From positions 1 to 53,926 of the forward strand of contig SGPL01000202.1 of assembly GCA_004802705.1 (NCBI GenBank): a stretch of DNA of 53,926 nucleotides. Direction: 5' to 3'. A program made the position numbers and the translations under genes. Positions 1-12,150 of the stretch are shown here, piece by piece. Source of the DNA: Bondarzewia mesenterica (taxonomy: Eukaryota > Basidiomycota > Agaricomycetes > Russulales > Bondarzewiaceae). Every line of letters begins with the position of its first letter. The stretch's first letter is position 1. The notes beneath the pieces are model-generated. The model saw only the letters and a program-made list of their open reading frames with translations, did not search any database and was not told where the DNA came from.

Positions 1-244
1 CCTCCTCTATTTCTGCACGTATGGCGTCAGGATCGTAGGAGCACGATGGTCCAGGTGGCGGCGGAGGTCCGCACCCCGTGCCACTGTTGTCCTCCTCATC
101 AGAGGCCCATTTTCTGGCATCCTGCTCCCCTTGCTCCCTTCGTCGTCGTTTGCGCGAGTCCTTCTTAGATCGACGTGCTGCTTTGCGCGCATCGTGCGCG
201 GCTTGTTCGGCTGCAGAGCGTTTAAGATGAAGTCTACTGGGCAT
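1..244 (-). CDS. N-terminus of a basic, Lys/Arg-rich protein (partial)
   Basis: An open frame starts at an ATG at 244 and runs off the left edge of the window, giving about 81 codons. The protein starts MPSRLHLKRSAAEQAAHDAR. A run of alternating Ala, Arg and Lys follows (RKAARRSKKDSRKRRRRE), then an acidic stretch and a proline run (GPPPPPGP) near residues 55-65. The composition suggests a nuclear or nucleolar basic region. I do not recognise the family. Some fungal J-domain proteins begin with similar basic helices, but no J domain is visible in this fragment. A different frame over the same bases (7-294) is also open, but its composition is less protein-like. The start is chosen because it is the only ATG in this frame before the basic region. 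Confidence 0.5.
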   Translation of the reverse strand, partial: MPSRLHLKRSAAEQAAHDARKAARRSKKDSRKRRRREQGEQDARKWASDEEDNSGTGCGPPPPPGPSCSYDPDAIRAEIEE

Positions 245-960
245 GACTCATGTCTTTTGTTAACAAACAAAGGGCTCTTTCGCACCTCAATCAATAGAGA
301 AGACGGTGATTATACGTACGTACGGTAGCAGCCAGTTCCAATATAAAGAGGGTAACAGTACTTGGTAATCGACTCTGGAGCGGAGGCCTCTAGAACGTGG
401 GTGGCGTGGGAATTTCGATAAGACGCCAGCCGCAATTGAGCCGCAACGAACATGATGCAGATTCAAGGATTGGACTAACTCCTACACATTCCTACAACAT
501 TTATGTGCAATGTCCGTGTTGTAACAAGGAAAGAACATGACAGCAGATACCACTAAAAACTCCATAACAACACCAGAACGACACAAAAGCTAGGCGGATA
601 GACGGGAACATTGAACGAGCGATTGGATCGAACAATGGCGTGAACAACAGATCGTAAGTCCGGATTCAGATCCAACCTCTATCCCATCCTAACTTCCGCA
701 ACGGGCGCGTGGGCCTCTCCCGCCCCAAACAACTGCGCCTAAATGAGGCAGATTGATAACTTCCACGAATAGGTCGAACTAGATAAACCAGACAGGTAAG
801 GATCCAATGCGAAATAACGACGACGGTAGCCAGCGATATAACGGGCATGCGAGGGTACCATGGGAATGGGTGGGATGAGAGGGGCTGCAGGGAACGAACC
901 ATAATTACAAGCAATACAAAGCGAATGAACTTCACATTAGGTAAAAGTCTATCTCACCCA
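245..960. other. Intergenic, no gene seen
   Basis: This stretch holds only short open frames without recognisable composition. It contains the upstream region of the partial gene at 1-244 and the 3' flank of the channel gene that ends at 961. No promoter element could be assigned with confidence. Confidence 0.5.
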
Positions 961-3900
961 TCAACCTCGATAAATGCCACGGCCAGCCATGTTCATCTCG
1001 CCAGACTCTGACGGTGCAAATGATGAACCCTGCCGACTTGGATATGGCCGATGCACGGGTGCTTCGCGGAAGCTGTCACCCACGTCACCCTGGTATACCG
1101 CTGGTATAGCAGGAACGGGAGGGTATTGTGTGGGCGGGGTATCGTATGACGAGGCATAGCCTGGTAGTGACGTAGAGCTCTGTGTAGACGGTAAGAGTGG
1201 CTGCTGGTCATTGTAGGGGAGATCAAGGCGGGAGAGCTCAATTTCGCTTGGGTGTAGTCCGCGTGCAATGTACTGCTCATATCCAGGCACGCGCGTAGAA
1301 GGAGCAGGCGAAGCCCGTCCGCCCTCGTAGAATTGGCCCTTTGACGGATATAGAGATGCGGTATCCGACATCATGTTCGTTGACGCACTATCCCAATCCA
1401 ATTCGCCACGATCACGCTGGTATAATGCAGGATCATACTCGAGGTTTTGCTAGCATGTGCGTTAGCTCTTATGTCAAGGGATAAAGAAGCAGAAAAACTT
1501 GCCTGATCAATGGCAGCAAATTTGATACCACCAGGTAGAACTTGCGCGTCCATAGCTTGTCCACCATATTCTTCCATCTTCGCCTGCCCATGACTGATTT
1601 TTCCCTTGTATACCTCCGATAGTAACGGCATCATGCTGGCGTGGAGCATTGGGGTGAACAGTTCGGCATGGAGGGCAGGGTGTCCGAAACGTTTCTCTAA
1701 GCGGTTGCCATTCAAGTCCGCGCGCTGGGAGTGAACCTTCGCCAGTCGCAGTTCTTCTTCTGTAGGATTGTAGTACCGGAATCGGTTATCGAAGACACGA
1801 TTGATGTACATCTTGAAGAGCATGACGATAATGAACGGAGGAACGGTCGCGACCCAAGCAAACGACGTCCATCCATATTGCAAGCCAATCGCTGTCGGTG
1901 CATCAGTACATATTCACATCTCGCCGAGACATACGTCTTACTAAGAACCATCAAGGCTTGCATGAGCATCAGGGACATCAGCAATCTGTTAACGACAGGG
2001 TTCCACATCCGCTGGGGAACAGATGATAAGTTGGACTCCAGCGAGTTATATATGCGTGCAACCATTACTTACGCCACCAGTCTCCACCTTGGAAACAAAA
2101 ACGAACATCAATTGATATTTGTAGACCCAAGAACTGATCCAGAACACAATAGCTGCAGCTGCAGCGACAAGAGGTGCGAGCGGCGCAAATACTAGCCCAA
2201 CGGTGCCCATGAAGAGCTAGCAAACTTCGTCAACTCAGCGAACACGTTGCAGTTAACATTATAAACTTACAATATTTGCACTGTAAACAGAGAAGCGAAA
2301 GCACAAGGTCAAACCGCGGACCTTGAACCAGAAAAGTTCGACCTACTAATAGATAGCGTATTGAAACTCAGGAGGCTGAGTCCACTCCCTGATATCCCGA
2401 GGGGTTCGTCCGAAAAGACTACGCATTACAGGTATCCATAAATGTGGTCAAATACTCAAACAAGCGACGACTTACTGTGTCTTAATGAATATCCAGACGA
2501 GATTAATGATCTGGGCGAGATCGAAAATGGCGAGGAATCCTCTCAGGCTGAAGAGTGAAGATGATTTTGTGAACGGCAAAATCTACAAAACAACCACTTT
2601 CAACGCACGGAAAGAATGTGAGCCAATAAGACGCTTGATCAATATAGGTCCGATTGATCGTGGCCGGAAGCTCTATAGCAAGAAGAGTCAGCCAACGCGA
2701 TAAGTTGAAAAAAGACATGCCAGACGCACTGTCAAGATTATTGACAATTTCTTGAAAGCTTTTGTGCTGACCGATTTGATCAATGATTTCCTTGACCGAG
2801 TCTTAATTAATGTCGTGAGCGGAGACTCGATACACAAAATAAAAAATTCACTCACTGAACATGACTCCAATAAGCGTGAAGATGATCAGTTGTGAAATGA
2901 CCAGAAATGCGAAGTACCTGGCCAGGACAGCTCGGTCCAAACGAGAGTGCGTGATAGCACCTTGATATTGGGAGAGCCAACGCATGGTGAGTGGCAGAAA
3001 GAATCCGAACATGGCGGAGACGGCAGGAGGAAGGACACCAGAAATGAAGTTGAATGATTTTGGGGACGAATCGGACCAGTTTTGGAGGAAAGGGACGAAA
3101 CTAGTGAGCTGCGGGAAACGTCAGCATAGATTCGGCTGCGGCGCGATATAGACTTACAGATGACAAGTTGGCCAGGATGGAGATGGCGAAAAGAGGCACA
3201 GTATTGAAGAAGCAAACGACTACAAGCCAGACCCAGCCCATAGTCTTTTTGCGCATTATCTCCCCGTCAGATTTGTTTAGGTTGTCCCAGATCTGAAATT
3301 TTGAATTGACACATCCAGATACTATGTGACAGAAAGTGTCAACTCACGATATCTTTAGGATTCATCGCGAGCATGACGGTGGCACCCTTGGGACGTTTTC
3401 TCTGTAACATCCGTGCCACAATATGAGCGTAAGGTACCGCTGCCATAGAAGCAAACCCGTAGTTCTCAGGTTTCCTCGTATCGATCTGCCCTCGGTATTC
3501 TTCCACGGTCTGCTCCGTCTGTTGGAGCTTAGCACTGTTCGCAAAGTCAGAAGGAAATGCTGCGAAAAACCGCCTGGGACGCACGTATAGAAATCGATTG
3601 CATCCTTCTTCGTACCGCCCATGCCCCAAAATCCACCGATGCGAATGGTCGGTCGTTCCTTCGCAATTTTACCACCTTTCAGATACCGAACTAGGATTTT
3701 CTCAAGTTCGCGCACGGTCTCGTTGTGATATTCGATCAGTTCGGGAAGTTTTCCGACGCGTCGGCCTATGTGCACCGAAGTCGTCGGGTATGGAACTTGC
3801 ACACTCTCGAAAATCGCCCGGATACCCTCGTCCGACTGGTATTTTTTTGGCACACGCGTGACAGTGAGCGTCCGGGCGTAGAACGACTGCACGTACTCGG

Positions 3901-4607
3901 GCGAACGGAACCATTGACGCCGAAGACGCACCATCGCCCGCCAATTGTACCACACCCCGGCAAGGACCACCATCGTGAAGATGTATACCATACCGACGTG
4001 TACAAACAGGATGTTTCCACCAACATCGCGAATTGTGAGCATGGAGAGGGCGGTCCTGTCCTTAGAACGAACATTCTTCAGGTTGTAAGTCACGTTGACG
4101 GGAATAAGCACTGCGCAGGACAGCAAGGCAGTGCCCGTGTATATCCAGCGCATCATACGAAGAAACCGCAAAAACGTCGCAGCGTCAAGACCGATCTTTT
4201 CCACAAGCTCGGGTTCCTTTGTTCTAGCAAGAGGCGAAACCCAACCAAGGATGGAACTCGATATCCGAGGTGGCTTCTTGTCGCCAACGTGATACTTGAC
4301 TTTCGGTTCGTAGATGATCTTAGGAACAGCGATGCATATACGCATGAGCAAATTTCAAAATATCTTACGTCCAAGACAAGAGCACACGCACCTTGTTCTT
4401 GGGCCGTAAAACATTAAATACAATAATGGTTGCGGCCTAGAGTGGCTTGTTAAGTATTCCTCCTCCCCAACCTTCCCAGCTCACTACTAGACTCTCCGCT
4501 GTACTCACCGAAACGACCATCATAAGGAGGACTTGCGATGCAACAGCCGCGGGCGCCAGCGTCCGTGCGTCTGCATCCTGGGAGATGATGTCGCCGACGT
4601 TCGACAT
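961..4607 (-). CDS. CSC1/OSCA/TMEM63-type calcium-permeable stress-gated cation channel
   Basis: This is a multi-pass plasma-membrane mechanosensitive or hyperosmolality-gated cation channel of the DUF221/RSN1 family. I reconstruct 15 exons: 4607-4509, 4436-4392, 4318-3585, 3534-3348, 3292-3158, 3108-2856, 2801-2730, 2672-2609, 2547-2476, 2418-2347, 2280-2271, 2216-2073, 2011-1942, 1891-1503 and 1449-961. All phases agree and give about 944 aa, normal for fungal members. The N-terminal part has FNVLRPKNK and YEPKVKYHVGDKKPPRIS. The cytosolic PHM7-like region has the usual VEEYRGQIDTRKPENYGFAS. Membrane segments include WVWLVVVCFFNTVPLFAISI, FISGVLPPAVSAMFGFFLPL and FAPLAPLVAAAAAIVFWISS. The acidic, Pro/Ser-rich tail (about 160 aa) is likely cytosolic. 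The start ATG opens directly into the expected first hydrophobic segment. Oddities are a 10-nt exon at 2271-2280 and a GC-AG intron at 1450-1502. Confidence 0.93.
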
Positions 4608-4868
4608 CGTATCCCGATAATTCGTACAGTACTTGCGTTCAGACTTAAAATGAGGGACTAGGCGAGTCGGCTACTCGTCTTTGAATTGTGTTTCGGAAGA
4701 ACGGGAGGATTTCGGATCAAGAAAGGGCGACTGGAGAACACCGCAAAGAATGAGATCTTGAGAGTCGAGCAAGAGGAAGGGAAGAGATCAACAACAACAA
4801 CAGCGGCTGTTACAGCGCAGAGACACAATGAGCCTAATGTTTTACGTAAGCATTACCCTTTGCGATGC

Positions 4869-6598
4869 TCAGGCGCTACAACTTGGGGAAGCTCCGACTG
4901 CGTCGGTGCAGACCTTGCTTGCGTGGAGTTGATCAGATGACACGCAGGTGGTGTCGAGCACTACACCAATCAGATGGGTACATTTTATTGTAAGCAGGGG
5001 TTCGTCGCTAGCATTGTAAGTAATGTGTAATGAGCTGACAGCCGGCGATGGTGTCTTTCGACACGCCCACTCCCCGAAGTTGCTGGTGAGCCAATCTGTC
5101 GCGCTCGGTTTCAGCTGAGATCCTTTGTGAAGCGGTTCCCGTGAACTTTCTACCACCGGTACAGAAGAGCCGTAAGTTCCAGGGGTGTATGCGACAGGCG
5201 TCGAGACCCTGTCGATGATCTGTGGGATCTCTAGCCCACCCCGAATGTTCTCCATATCCTCAATGGTATCCGACACAAATAAACGTTCGAGTATGCATGC
5301 CACAAGAAAAACCATGACTTGACCCATTCAGGAATGCCATCGTGTCGTTCGCGTTAGTCTCGGATGTGGATGAGCTGGTGGTGAATTCGCATCTCGAGCT
5401 CGTTCGGAGATTCGTAGTGGCCATGTTGGCCTTCATAAAACTCCTTTAAACTTTGAAGGGCTAGGACGGGTGACATTATTGACCTCGAAACTAGGACAAC
5501 CAAACTCACTATTCATGAGCTGTTGCTCCTCTAATGCGAGAGAAAAGCCAGCGCGACCACGTTCAAAATGTAATGCAAGTATGTGAAAGCGCGCGCAGCG
5601 CTCATGGCACTCAATCGCCAAACTTCCCGTCTCATGCTGCATCGTGAAATCATTCCGCACGGAACGAGAGCGATCGCGGATAAAGTTGAAAGTGGGAGAA
5701 AACCCTTCCCTAGGAAGTAGATCATGAAAAAGATAGTCCAGCGTTCTCTGTATGACCAGATTGAGTGAGCAAGAGCATGCATGCAAACATGGATAATGAA
5801 CACACCTTGAGGACAGGAGGCGGACGCAAGTCGGAAGGCAATGTCTTGTCTCCAGCCGCGCGCTCGTACATCTTGACAGCGCGCTTATGATCTACGCGTC
5901 TCGTACCGGGGATCTTCACACCATCAGCGCAGATTTCAAGGAGAAGCAGAATGTAAATTGAGAATACGCACAACTTCCCATTCGAACAGGTTATTTTCCC
6001 GTTCTCGTCTATAACGTTCGAATCGTGGGCACATGTCCATGCACGTCCCAACCATAGTGATGGCCTCATCAAGCCGTTTCGGTACTAGGGGGTCGTCCAT
6101 CTTTCCTTCGGCTATCGCCTTCTTTCTCTCCAATTCACGCGCTTTTACGAGCTGCATGCCATAATTTGTTCAATGCACCTGACGCATGATTTAAAGACGC
6201 ACCTCCTGGTAGAACCGTTCACGTTCTTCTGCTGTTTCCAGTTCGGGCTCCTCGATTTCGCCTTCGCCTTCTGTATACTCCTCTCCATCACCCTCAGTGT
6301 CTTCCTCATCTTCATGTGGCACGAGGGGCATCAGATCAACGGTATCAGGCCTCGGTGACGTCGACATTCTTGAAGAACTTCCACGTCCTCTACCTCTCCC
6401 TCCACGGTGTCCACCTCTTTCCCATCTTTCTCCATTGACTCCCAGGTGGCTGGACGTGCTTGACCCGTTCCTTCCATTACTTGAGTCGGCCACCCATACC
6501 TTGTTCTTCGAATGGCCACGTCTCCCGCGTTCGGAAACTCCATTTACCTGGAGTTCGCGCGGACGTCCGGCTCGAGAATGAGAAGAAAATGTCTCCAT
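4869..6598 (-). pseudogene. SAC3: SAC3/GANP-family mRNA export factor, disrupted
   Basis: SAC3 is the scaffold of the TREX-2 complex that couples transcription to mRNA export at nuclear pores. Exons 6598-6203, 6151-5972, 5913-5806, 5747-5510 and 5460-5354 splice in phase. They give an RG/Ser-rich N-terminus (RGGHRGGRGRGRG near residues 60-75), the SAC3 signature [20 protein letters not shown], and LPSDLRPPPVLKRTLDYLFH. The frame then meets TAA at 5354-5356. Family-like sequence continues past it (RERHDGIPE), so the stop sits where a Gln codon would be expected. Immediately after, the sequence jumps in another frame to VMVFLVACILERLF and DTIEDMENIRGGLEIPQIID, which belong further along the family. 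A middle segment of the domain therefore appears deleted. A truncated 342-aa product is possible. The right end of the relic (to 4869) follows the open frame and is approximate. Confidence 0.8.
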
Positions 6599-8048
6599 CC
6601 TCGCGACAAGTCTGACGAGATAAAATTAGCGTGCAAGCCCTTCGGTACAGATATACCAGCGGAGAACTGCTGCCAAACCAGTTAAGTATGCCGTGATTTT
6701 GCCAGTGACTTAATAGCAGAAGTGTGGGCCTCCGGAAACAAGCCTGAGGCAGGACAAGGCAGGACAAGGCAAGCGGGAACCAAACAAGGACAAATGATCT
6801 CCAAATGCAAGTCGATCTGAGATCCAAAAAAAGTGGATTCCACTGCTGGATTACTAAGCATCTACTTGCCTTAGGCCGCTACCAAGCCGCTACATCGACG
6901 GACAAGTCGAGTACTCTATGACTCTTTGCTTAGGCTCTCGCGCCTCATGCGATAGGAAAAGTTATCCAGAAGCTCCTTCAGCTGGCTCGCATCCGAATGG
7001 ACTCCAAAAGGACGCATGTTCCCATAAAAACTTGTCAACAAGCCTTCAATATTGGGCTTGTTCACTATGTGCTGCCTTACTTACCCATACAGACCTCAAT
7101 ATTGTCGATATCCTAAAGAGACTTTCTTTCATCTCAAACTCTCCGATCGAAATATCTGTGATCACTGTCAAAGTCTTTCAATTCTCTTTTTGATCACGCA
7201 GAATTTACTTGGTTTTTGCCTGCGACTTGGTATCGACTGAATGGTTGGTCACAATGACACGAATCTGACCTTCACAGCAACCGTTGTATAGGTTGTTTGA
7301 ATTCGGACGCATGTGCAGTATCTCGTCTTGCGATATTCGATCAGCCATCCCTTTTCCCGAGATACTCAACCTGCTCCTAATCGTACTCCGGAATGTAATT
7401 TGATCAAGGATCATACATTGCTTCTCAATTCCTAGAGGTCTAAATATTCTGGGCATGATGATCACCACGGTTCGTCGTTGCTCAAATGCTTGTATTCTCT
7501 GAGGCGGTCTGTCACTGTTTCTCTGAAGAGATTCTAGCTCGCTCTTATCATCAACTCAATGCAGAAATAGGTTGGCTCAATAGCATCAGTTGTCCGCCTT
7601 TCGATTGCGATACAAAAAGCCTCTGTAAAGTCCGAGCGCGACGAGATTGATTTTTTTCCCTCCCTGTCAGAGAGCACCTTCGGTCTGTGTTCCAGAGCAG
7701 TCCAGCACTAACCTTTTGGAATTTGGTGTCGGAACAACAGAGATACGGGCAGATGTTCGAGTCCCGTCTCTGTCAATACACTTCATCCTTGTCGTCGTGC
7801 TTTCAGTGATTGTGCTCCTTCCTTGACAGCACGATTGTATGTCTAGTTCAAGATTCATGAGCGCTCAAAATGACAGCCTGAGCGTGCTGTGCCTCGTGCC
7901 TCGTGCAGATTCAGTTCAAGTCGTGGCGTCTCAAGGGCTTTGGTATCAAAACTCAATCAAAACTCGTGAAGTATTGATAAAGCATTTCCACTTGTCGTCC
8001 AAAAATTCCCAGCCCTTTCTCCTGCTACTAACTCCGTGCTGAACACGA
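6599..8048. other. Intergenic, no gene seen
   Basis: No exon set or conserved motif was found on either strand over this 1.45 kb. It contains the upstream region of the SAC3 relic and a small direct repeat (two and a half copies of a 10-bp AGGCAGGACA-like unit near 6747-6772). Part of the right half may be unrecognisable 5' remains of the NLR-like relic that starts near 8049. Confidence 0.4.
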
Positions 8049-10201
8049 TGGCTTCGAATTTGGGTACATTCAGAATCACAGGGTGGCCTCTTAGATTTTA
8101 CCACGACAACAGCGAAGCTCACATCAGAAGGGGCGAATCTTGGGCGAATCTGCTCCAGATCCTACCCGCTTTGGCGGCTGCTTCTATCATCCTCTGAGAA
8201 GGTTCTTCAGACTATTCAAGTTAGTACGACTAACCATGAGCTGTCGAATGCTTCACCTTTGCTTGTACTTACAGAAACAGGAGGTAAGGAGCAATAAGGA
8301 GCAATGCCTCCGCCTTGCACAACGTGCGGCACACCTGTTCCTCGACCTGGGACGTGAAATAGAAAATAAGTGGGACAGAGCCCCGGATCCACTTATCGAT
8401 AACATTCGCAGGTTCGAGAAGTAAGCTCGCAATGCCCACGGAACGTTCTATCTGATCTCACTCACTTGGTTTAAAATCGGTTATGCGGACTCTGGGATCT
8501 GTCCAGGATTTTCTGCAGCAAACTGCTAATGCCAAGTGGCATCGTCGCCTGTTGGCGAAGTCCACGATTCAGAAAGCCTTGATCTCTTATGACCGCCAAC
8601 TGGATGATGCCGCGCAGTCATTTCAGGTGTGTACTCTACCCATGCTTTGTACCGTGTGATTACAACCTCATCGGACCTGTGTGCATCTCACGACATGCAG
8701 TTAATCATTTGCAACCTGGTGACTCTGCTGGGAAACCTGCCGTATTCCCGTAGTCGCTGTCATATCTCTGAATTGTTACTGATTCCGAGTCCACTTAAGG
8801 TCTCCAGCTACCAAACAATCTTCCGTCAGCCGACCAAAGCTTTCACAGGGAGAGAGGACATTCTTGCAAAACCGCACATGTACCTCTGCCCCTGAGACTT
8901 GCTAACTTCAGTCTAGTCCGAAGAACATCACGTATTTGTCTTGTACGGACTTGGAGGGGCCGGGAAAAGTCAGATTGTGTTCAAATTCGTGGAACGATGT
9001 CAGGTCGCTGCGCAGCCTTGTCGGAATGGTACAATTCTCTCGTTCATCACTTCGACGCACGCACTCATGCTCGATGCCATCAAGATTCTCGAGGGATTCC
9101 CTTGTGGACGCCAGCACAATCACTGCCGCCACTTCCGGCCTTGAGGCTATTGCTCTGGCCAACAGGACGAGGAAAAGTGTGGAGGATGCGCTTTCCTGGC
9201 TCTCCGGGCATCCGAGGAGTGGCTACTCGTACACAGCTCAATCTCCGCAATTTCTTCCCTCGCTGTTCTCACGGAAACGTTCTCATCACCAGCCGGAGCC
9301 ACGAGACATGCATCCATTCTTCACAGTCGAATGGCAAGATCTCTGGCATGAGCGTTGTCGACGCAGTCGATCTCTTGCTCAAGATGGCAAGGGAAGAGTC
9401 TACCGACCAAACTCGAGCATTGGCCGCATCCATCGTGGATAAACTAGGCTACCTTGCTCTAGCCATTGTCCAAGCGGGCACGTACACCTTGCAGCTATGT
9501 AGCTTTGATGACTACCTCAATAACTTCCAGAAACATCGAGATGCGCTTCCGATACCCTTGTGAGCATGGGCAACCTGGCATCGACGCATTCGAAACAGGG
9601 CCTATGGGAGAAAGCTGAAGATCCTAACACGTTATTGAGCATGGGTAATCTTGCGTCGACATACGTCAGTCAGGACCGGTGGAAGGACGCGGAAGGGCTG
9701 CAGGTACTCGATATGGAGACGAGGAAGAGGGTCTTCGGCCATGAGCATCCTGACACGCTTATAAGCATCGGCAACCCGGCCTCGACTTACCACAACCAAC
9801 GCAGGTAGAAAGAGGCTGAAAAGCTGGAGAGCTCACTAGTGAAGATGGGGAAGGGGGTTCTTGGCGCCGAGCATCCTGCTACATTGTTGCAAGGGGATAG
9901 TCAGGCCGAGGACTTGCAGGCTGTCGCCGACGCGAGGAAAAAGGTGCTCGGGGAGGATCGTCCAGACACACTGTCCAGCATGGGGAACCTCGCAGCTTTC
10001 CACAAGGAGCAGGGTCGGTTGAAGGCCCAGGCTGAGGAGTTGGAGATCCAAGTCTTGGAGACAATGAAACGGGTGCTCGGCGAAGAGTACCCAGACACAC
10101 TGTGGATCGTGGGGAATTTAGCATATACATATCGAAAGCAGCAGTGCCGCCAAAAGGAAGCCGAAGCGCTAAAGATGCTGGTCACAGATTCGAGGAGGTA
10201 G
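8049..10201 (+). pseudogene. NB-ARC/TPR STAND (NLR-like) gene relic
   Basis: Intact relatives are fungal NOD-like proteins: an N-terminal helical region, a P-loop NTPase and kinesin-light-chain-type TPRs, thought to act in non-self recognition or signalling. Fragments appear in the right order but in changing frames. They are ILPALAAASIIL (about 8160), SNKEQCLRLAQRAAHLFLDL (8290-8350), NAKWHRRLLAKSTIQKAL (8530-8580), FTGREDILAK (8845-8875), the Walker A VLYGLGGAGKSQIVFKFVE (8938-8995), LNLRNFFPRCSHGNVLITSR (9240-9300) and LGYLALAIVQAGTYTLQ (9445-9500). TPR units with HPDTLISIGN/PDTLSSMGNLA follow at 9555-10195. The Walker B region is lost at a frame change near 9210-9240. TPR units are cut short by internal deletions, and a TAG interrupts them at 9808. 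At least four frame changes or stops rule out one functional protein. Confidence 0.85.
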
Positions 10202-10564
10202 TCAAGACTCACCAGCATTCCACATGCTCACCCCAAATTTGCTTATCACTTTTACATGATGCTCGAGGATCAAACGCAGGTATTCCACAACGCACTTAGC
10301 GTACCGAGATAAATCCCAACAAAATGTATGTGACGCGTAGAGTAGGAGTAACACAACGAACATTATGAGTACAAGGAACAAGTGCTATGATTCCAGAACT
10401 TTGACAGAACAGAGCGACCAACACGACGGACGGACGGAGCGGACGGATGAACAAGAGGCATAAACAAAGCGTGATATGTGCCGACAAGAATGGAGGTATC
10501 GCGAGGGGCTCACAACAAAACAAAGATTCGGAACGAAAAATCGCAAAACCCAGAGAAGAAAAAA
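10202..10564. other. Convergent 3' intergenic region
   Basis: This 360-bp gap separates the end of the TPR relic (+) from the stop codon of the WOPR gene (-). It contains a short GGAC-rich direct repeat near 10427-10447. No gene is seen. Confidence 0.5.
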
Positions 10565-12150
10565 TCACGCTTCAACGGCAGCCAGCCCTGCATCGCCATC
10601 CACAATCTGCACGGCGCTCGTATCAACCACCTTATGCTCCGCATTCGGAGCAACCACATCAGCTACCACGTTCTCAACTGGCACTGTCGGTGACACCATC
10701 TGAGGTGGTCCATATCCAGCATACGTCGGCCAATAGGATGAATAGCCTGGTGGCGGCGGATAATATCCGTAATATGCTTGCTGCGACGTGTCTCCGATCG
10801 GCGGCGTCATATACGTGGGATAGCCCTGTGCGGAAGCCCCGGTAGGTGAGGTAGGAGTTCCCGCCGGCTGGGACGACAGAGGAGACGTCGGGGAACCCGT
10901 AGTCGCTGGTGGAGATACAGCAGACGGTGGTGCATATGCACCTGGTGGGTACATCGTATGAGGATTTACACCATACCCCATTTGATAGTAAGTGTGCGGT
11001 GGCGGCATACTAAACGCGGCCGCATAGTGGTGTTGTATTGTTACACTGGGATCAGCGTAACCTGTCTGCCCTCCAACAGCATATCCAACCTCCGTCGGTG
11101 AAGTCATCTGACTCTGTGCATTCTTGCCCTTCCGTGACCGCTTTGATCCCACACCATACGGGTCAAATCGCTTGTTCCGTTTCCCTCCCGCTGTACCACC
11201 GATGTCCGTTGGCGCACTGAGAATAGGCATTCCGGATGGCGTGGTTACCAGATGGGGTGATGGCTCAACGTCATCGGCTTCGCCGCGATATCTTGGAAGG
11301 CCATCCATCCCAATCTCGACTTTTGGCGGGTTCCGAAAATGTGTTTTGTCGAGGTATTCCGGGCTGATATCCAGTGAAGCGAGTTCTGGATACGACGATG
11401 GTGATCGTAAGCGCCCTTGCTCGACATCTTCAATTTTGTAATATGATATCAGATGTTGCGAAACTCCGTTGATAGTCAGCGAAAATGTCTGCATGGAGAG
11501 ATAGAGTCAGTTCTGGTCTGTTGCAAGGGCATCCCCCACGGTATAAACCCTCCCAGGAATCAAGCGTTTTGAGGGTGCATGGCTAGTGCCAGCATTGGAC
11601 ACCTCCATCCGCGCCGTTGCACCTACCAAAATTGGACTGAACTCACCTTCTTCATCATACCGCCGGACTTGAATTTGTAACTGTTCGTCAGACTCCCAAC
11701 CAAACTCCGCTCCCTATGTCTATCAATACCAAGCCGGCTTGCCTCCCCTCTGGGTCTGCTAAGCGTTTGACCCTCCAATTTACCACCATCCGCAACCACC
11801 TCATCACTTACTGCCTCCACACGAGCACCTCTATGTCCCGTGCCTTTCTTCTCCGTCTCGCGGTACAGCAGGAAGTTACCTAGAATTCTGGAGGGACTCC
11901 AAAAGAAGCCATCCGTCCATCGCTTGATGCCGCTCTCATCTTCGTCAAAAACGAACACAGAGCCCGAAGTAATCATTTTCCGCTCAGAGTCAACCAAACG
12001 ACGAGTGACACGAGGGATGAGACCGCGTCGTGCGGCCTCGAGGATGAGAAGAGCATCACCGGTAGTCTCTATCCAGCCAGACCATGGTGGCTCTGTCCAT
12101 GTGCTCGACGATGCCTGACCGTTGCCCTGCGAGTCAGGGGGAGACGACAT
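10565..12150 (-). CDS. Gti1/Pac2 (WOPR-domain) transcription factor
   Basis: WOPR proteins are fungal DNA-binding regulators; Wor1, Ryp1, Gti1 and Pac2 are the well-known members and control morphological switching, nutrient response and sexual development. Two exons, 12150-11647 and 11488-10565, join in phase 0 to give 475 aa. WOPRa spans about residues 20-95 and includes GWIETTGDALLILEAARRGL, RVTRRLVDSERKMITSGSVF and RWTDGFFWSPSR. WOPRb is split by the intron: LTNSYKFKSGGMMKK then TFSLTINGVSQHLISYYKIE. A basic patch (GGKRNKRFDPYGVGSKRSRK) near residue 265 is a likely nuclear localisation signal. The C-terminal 200 residues are Pro/Tyr/Gly/Ser-rich low complexity, as is common in this family. 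The 158-nt intron is long for this window. The start is the only ATG giving a complete WOPRa. Promoter sequence lies right of 12150. Confidence 0.93.

Noticed and set aside
666..935. Hydrophobic minus-strand frame as a small membrane protein
   Set aside because: It begins MKFIRFVLLVIMV but lies in the 3' flank of the channel gene, has no family and ends in low-complexity sequence.
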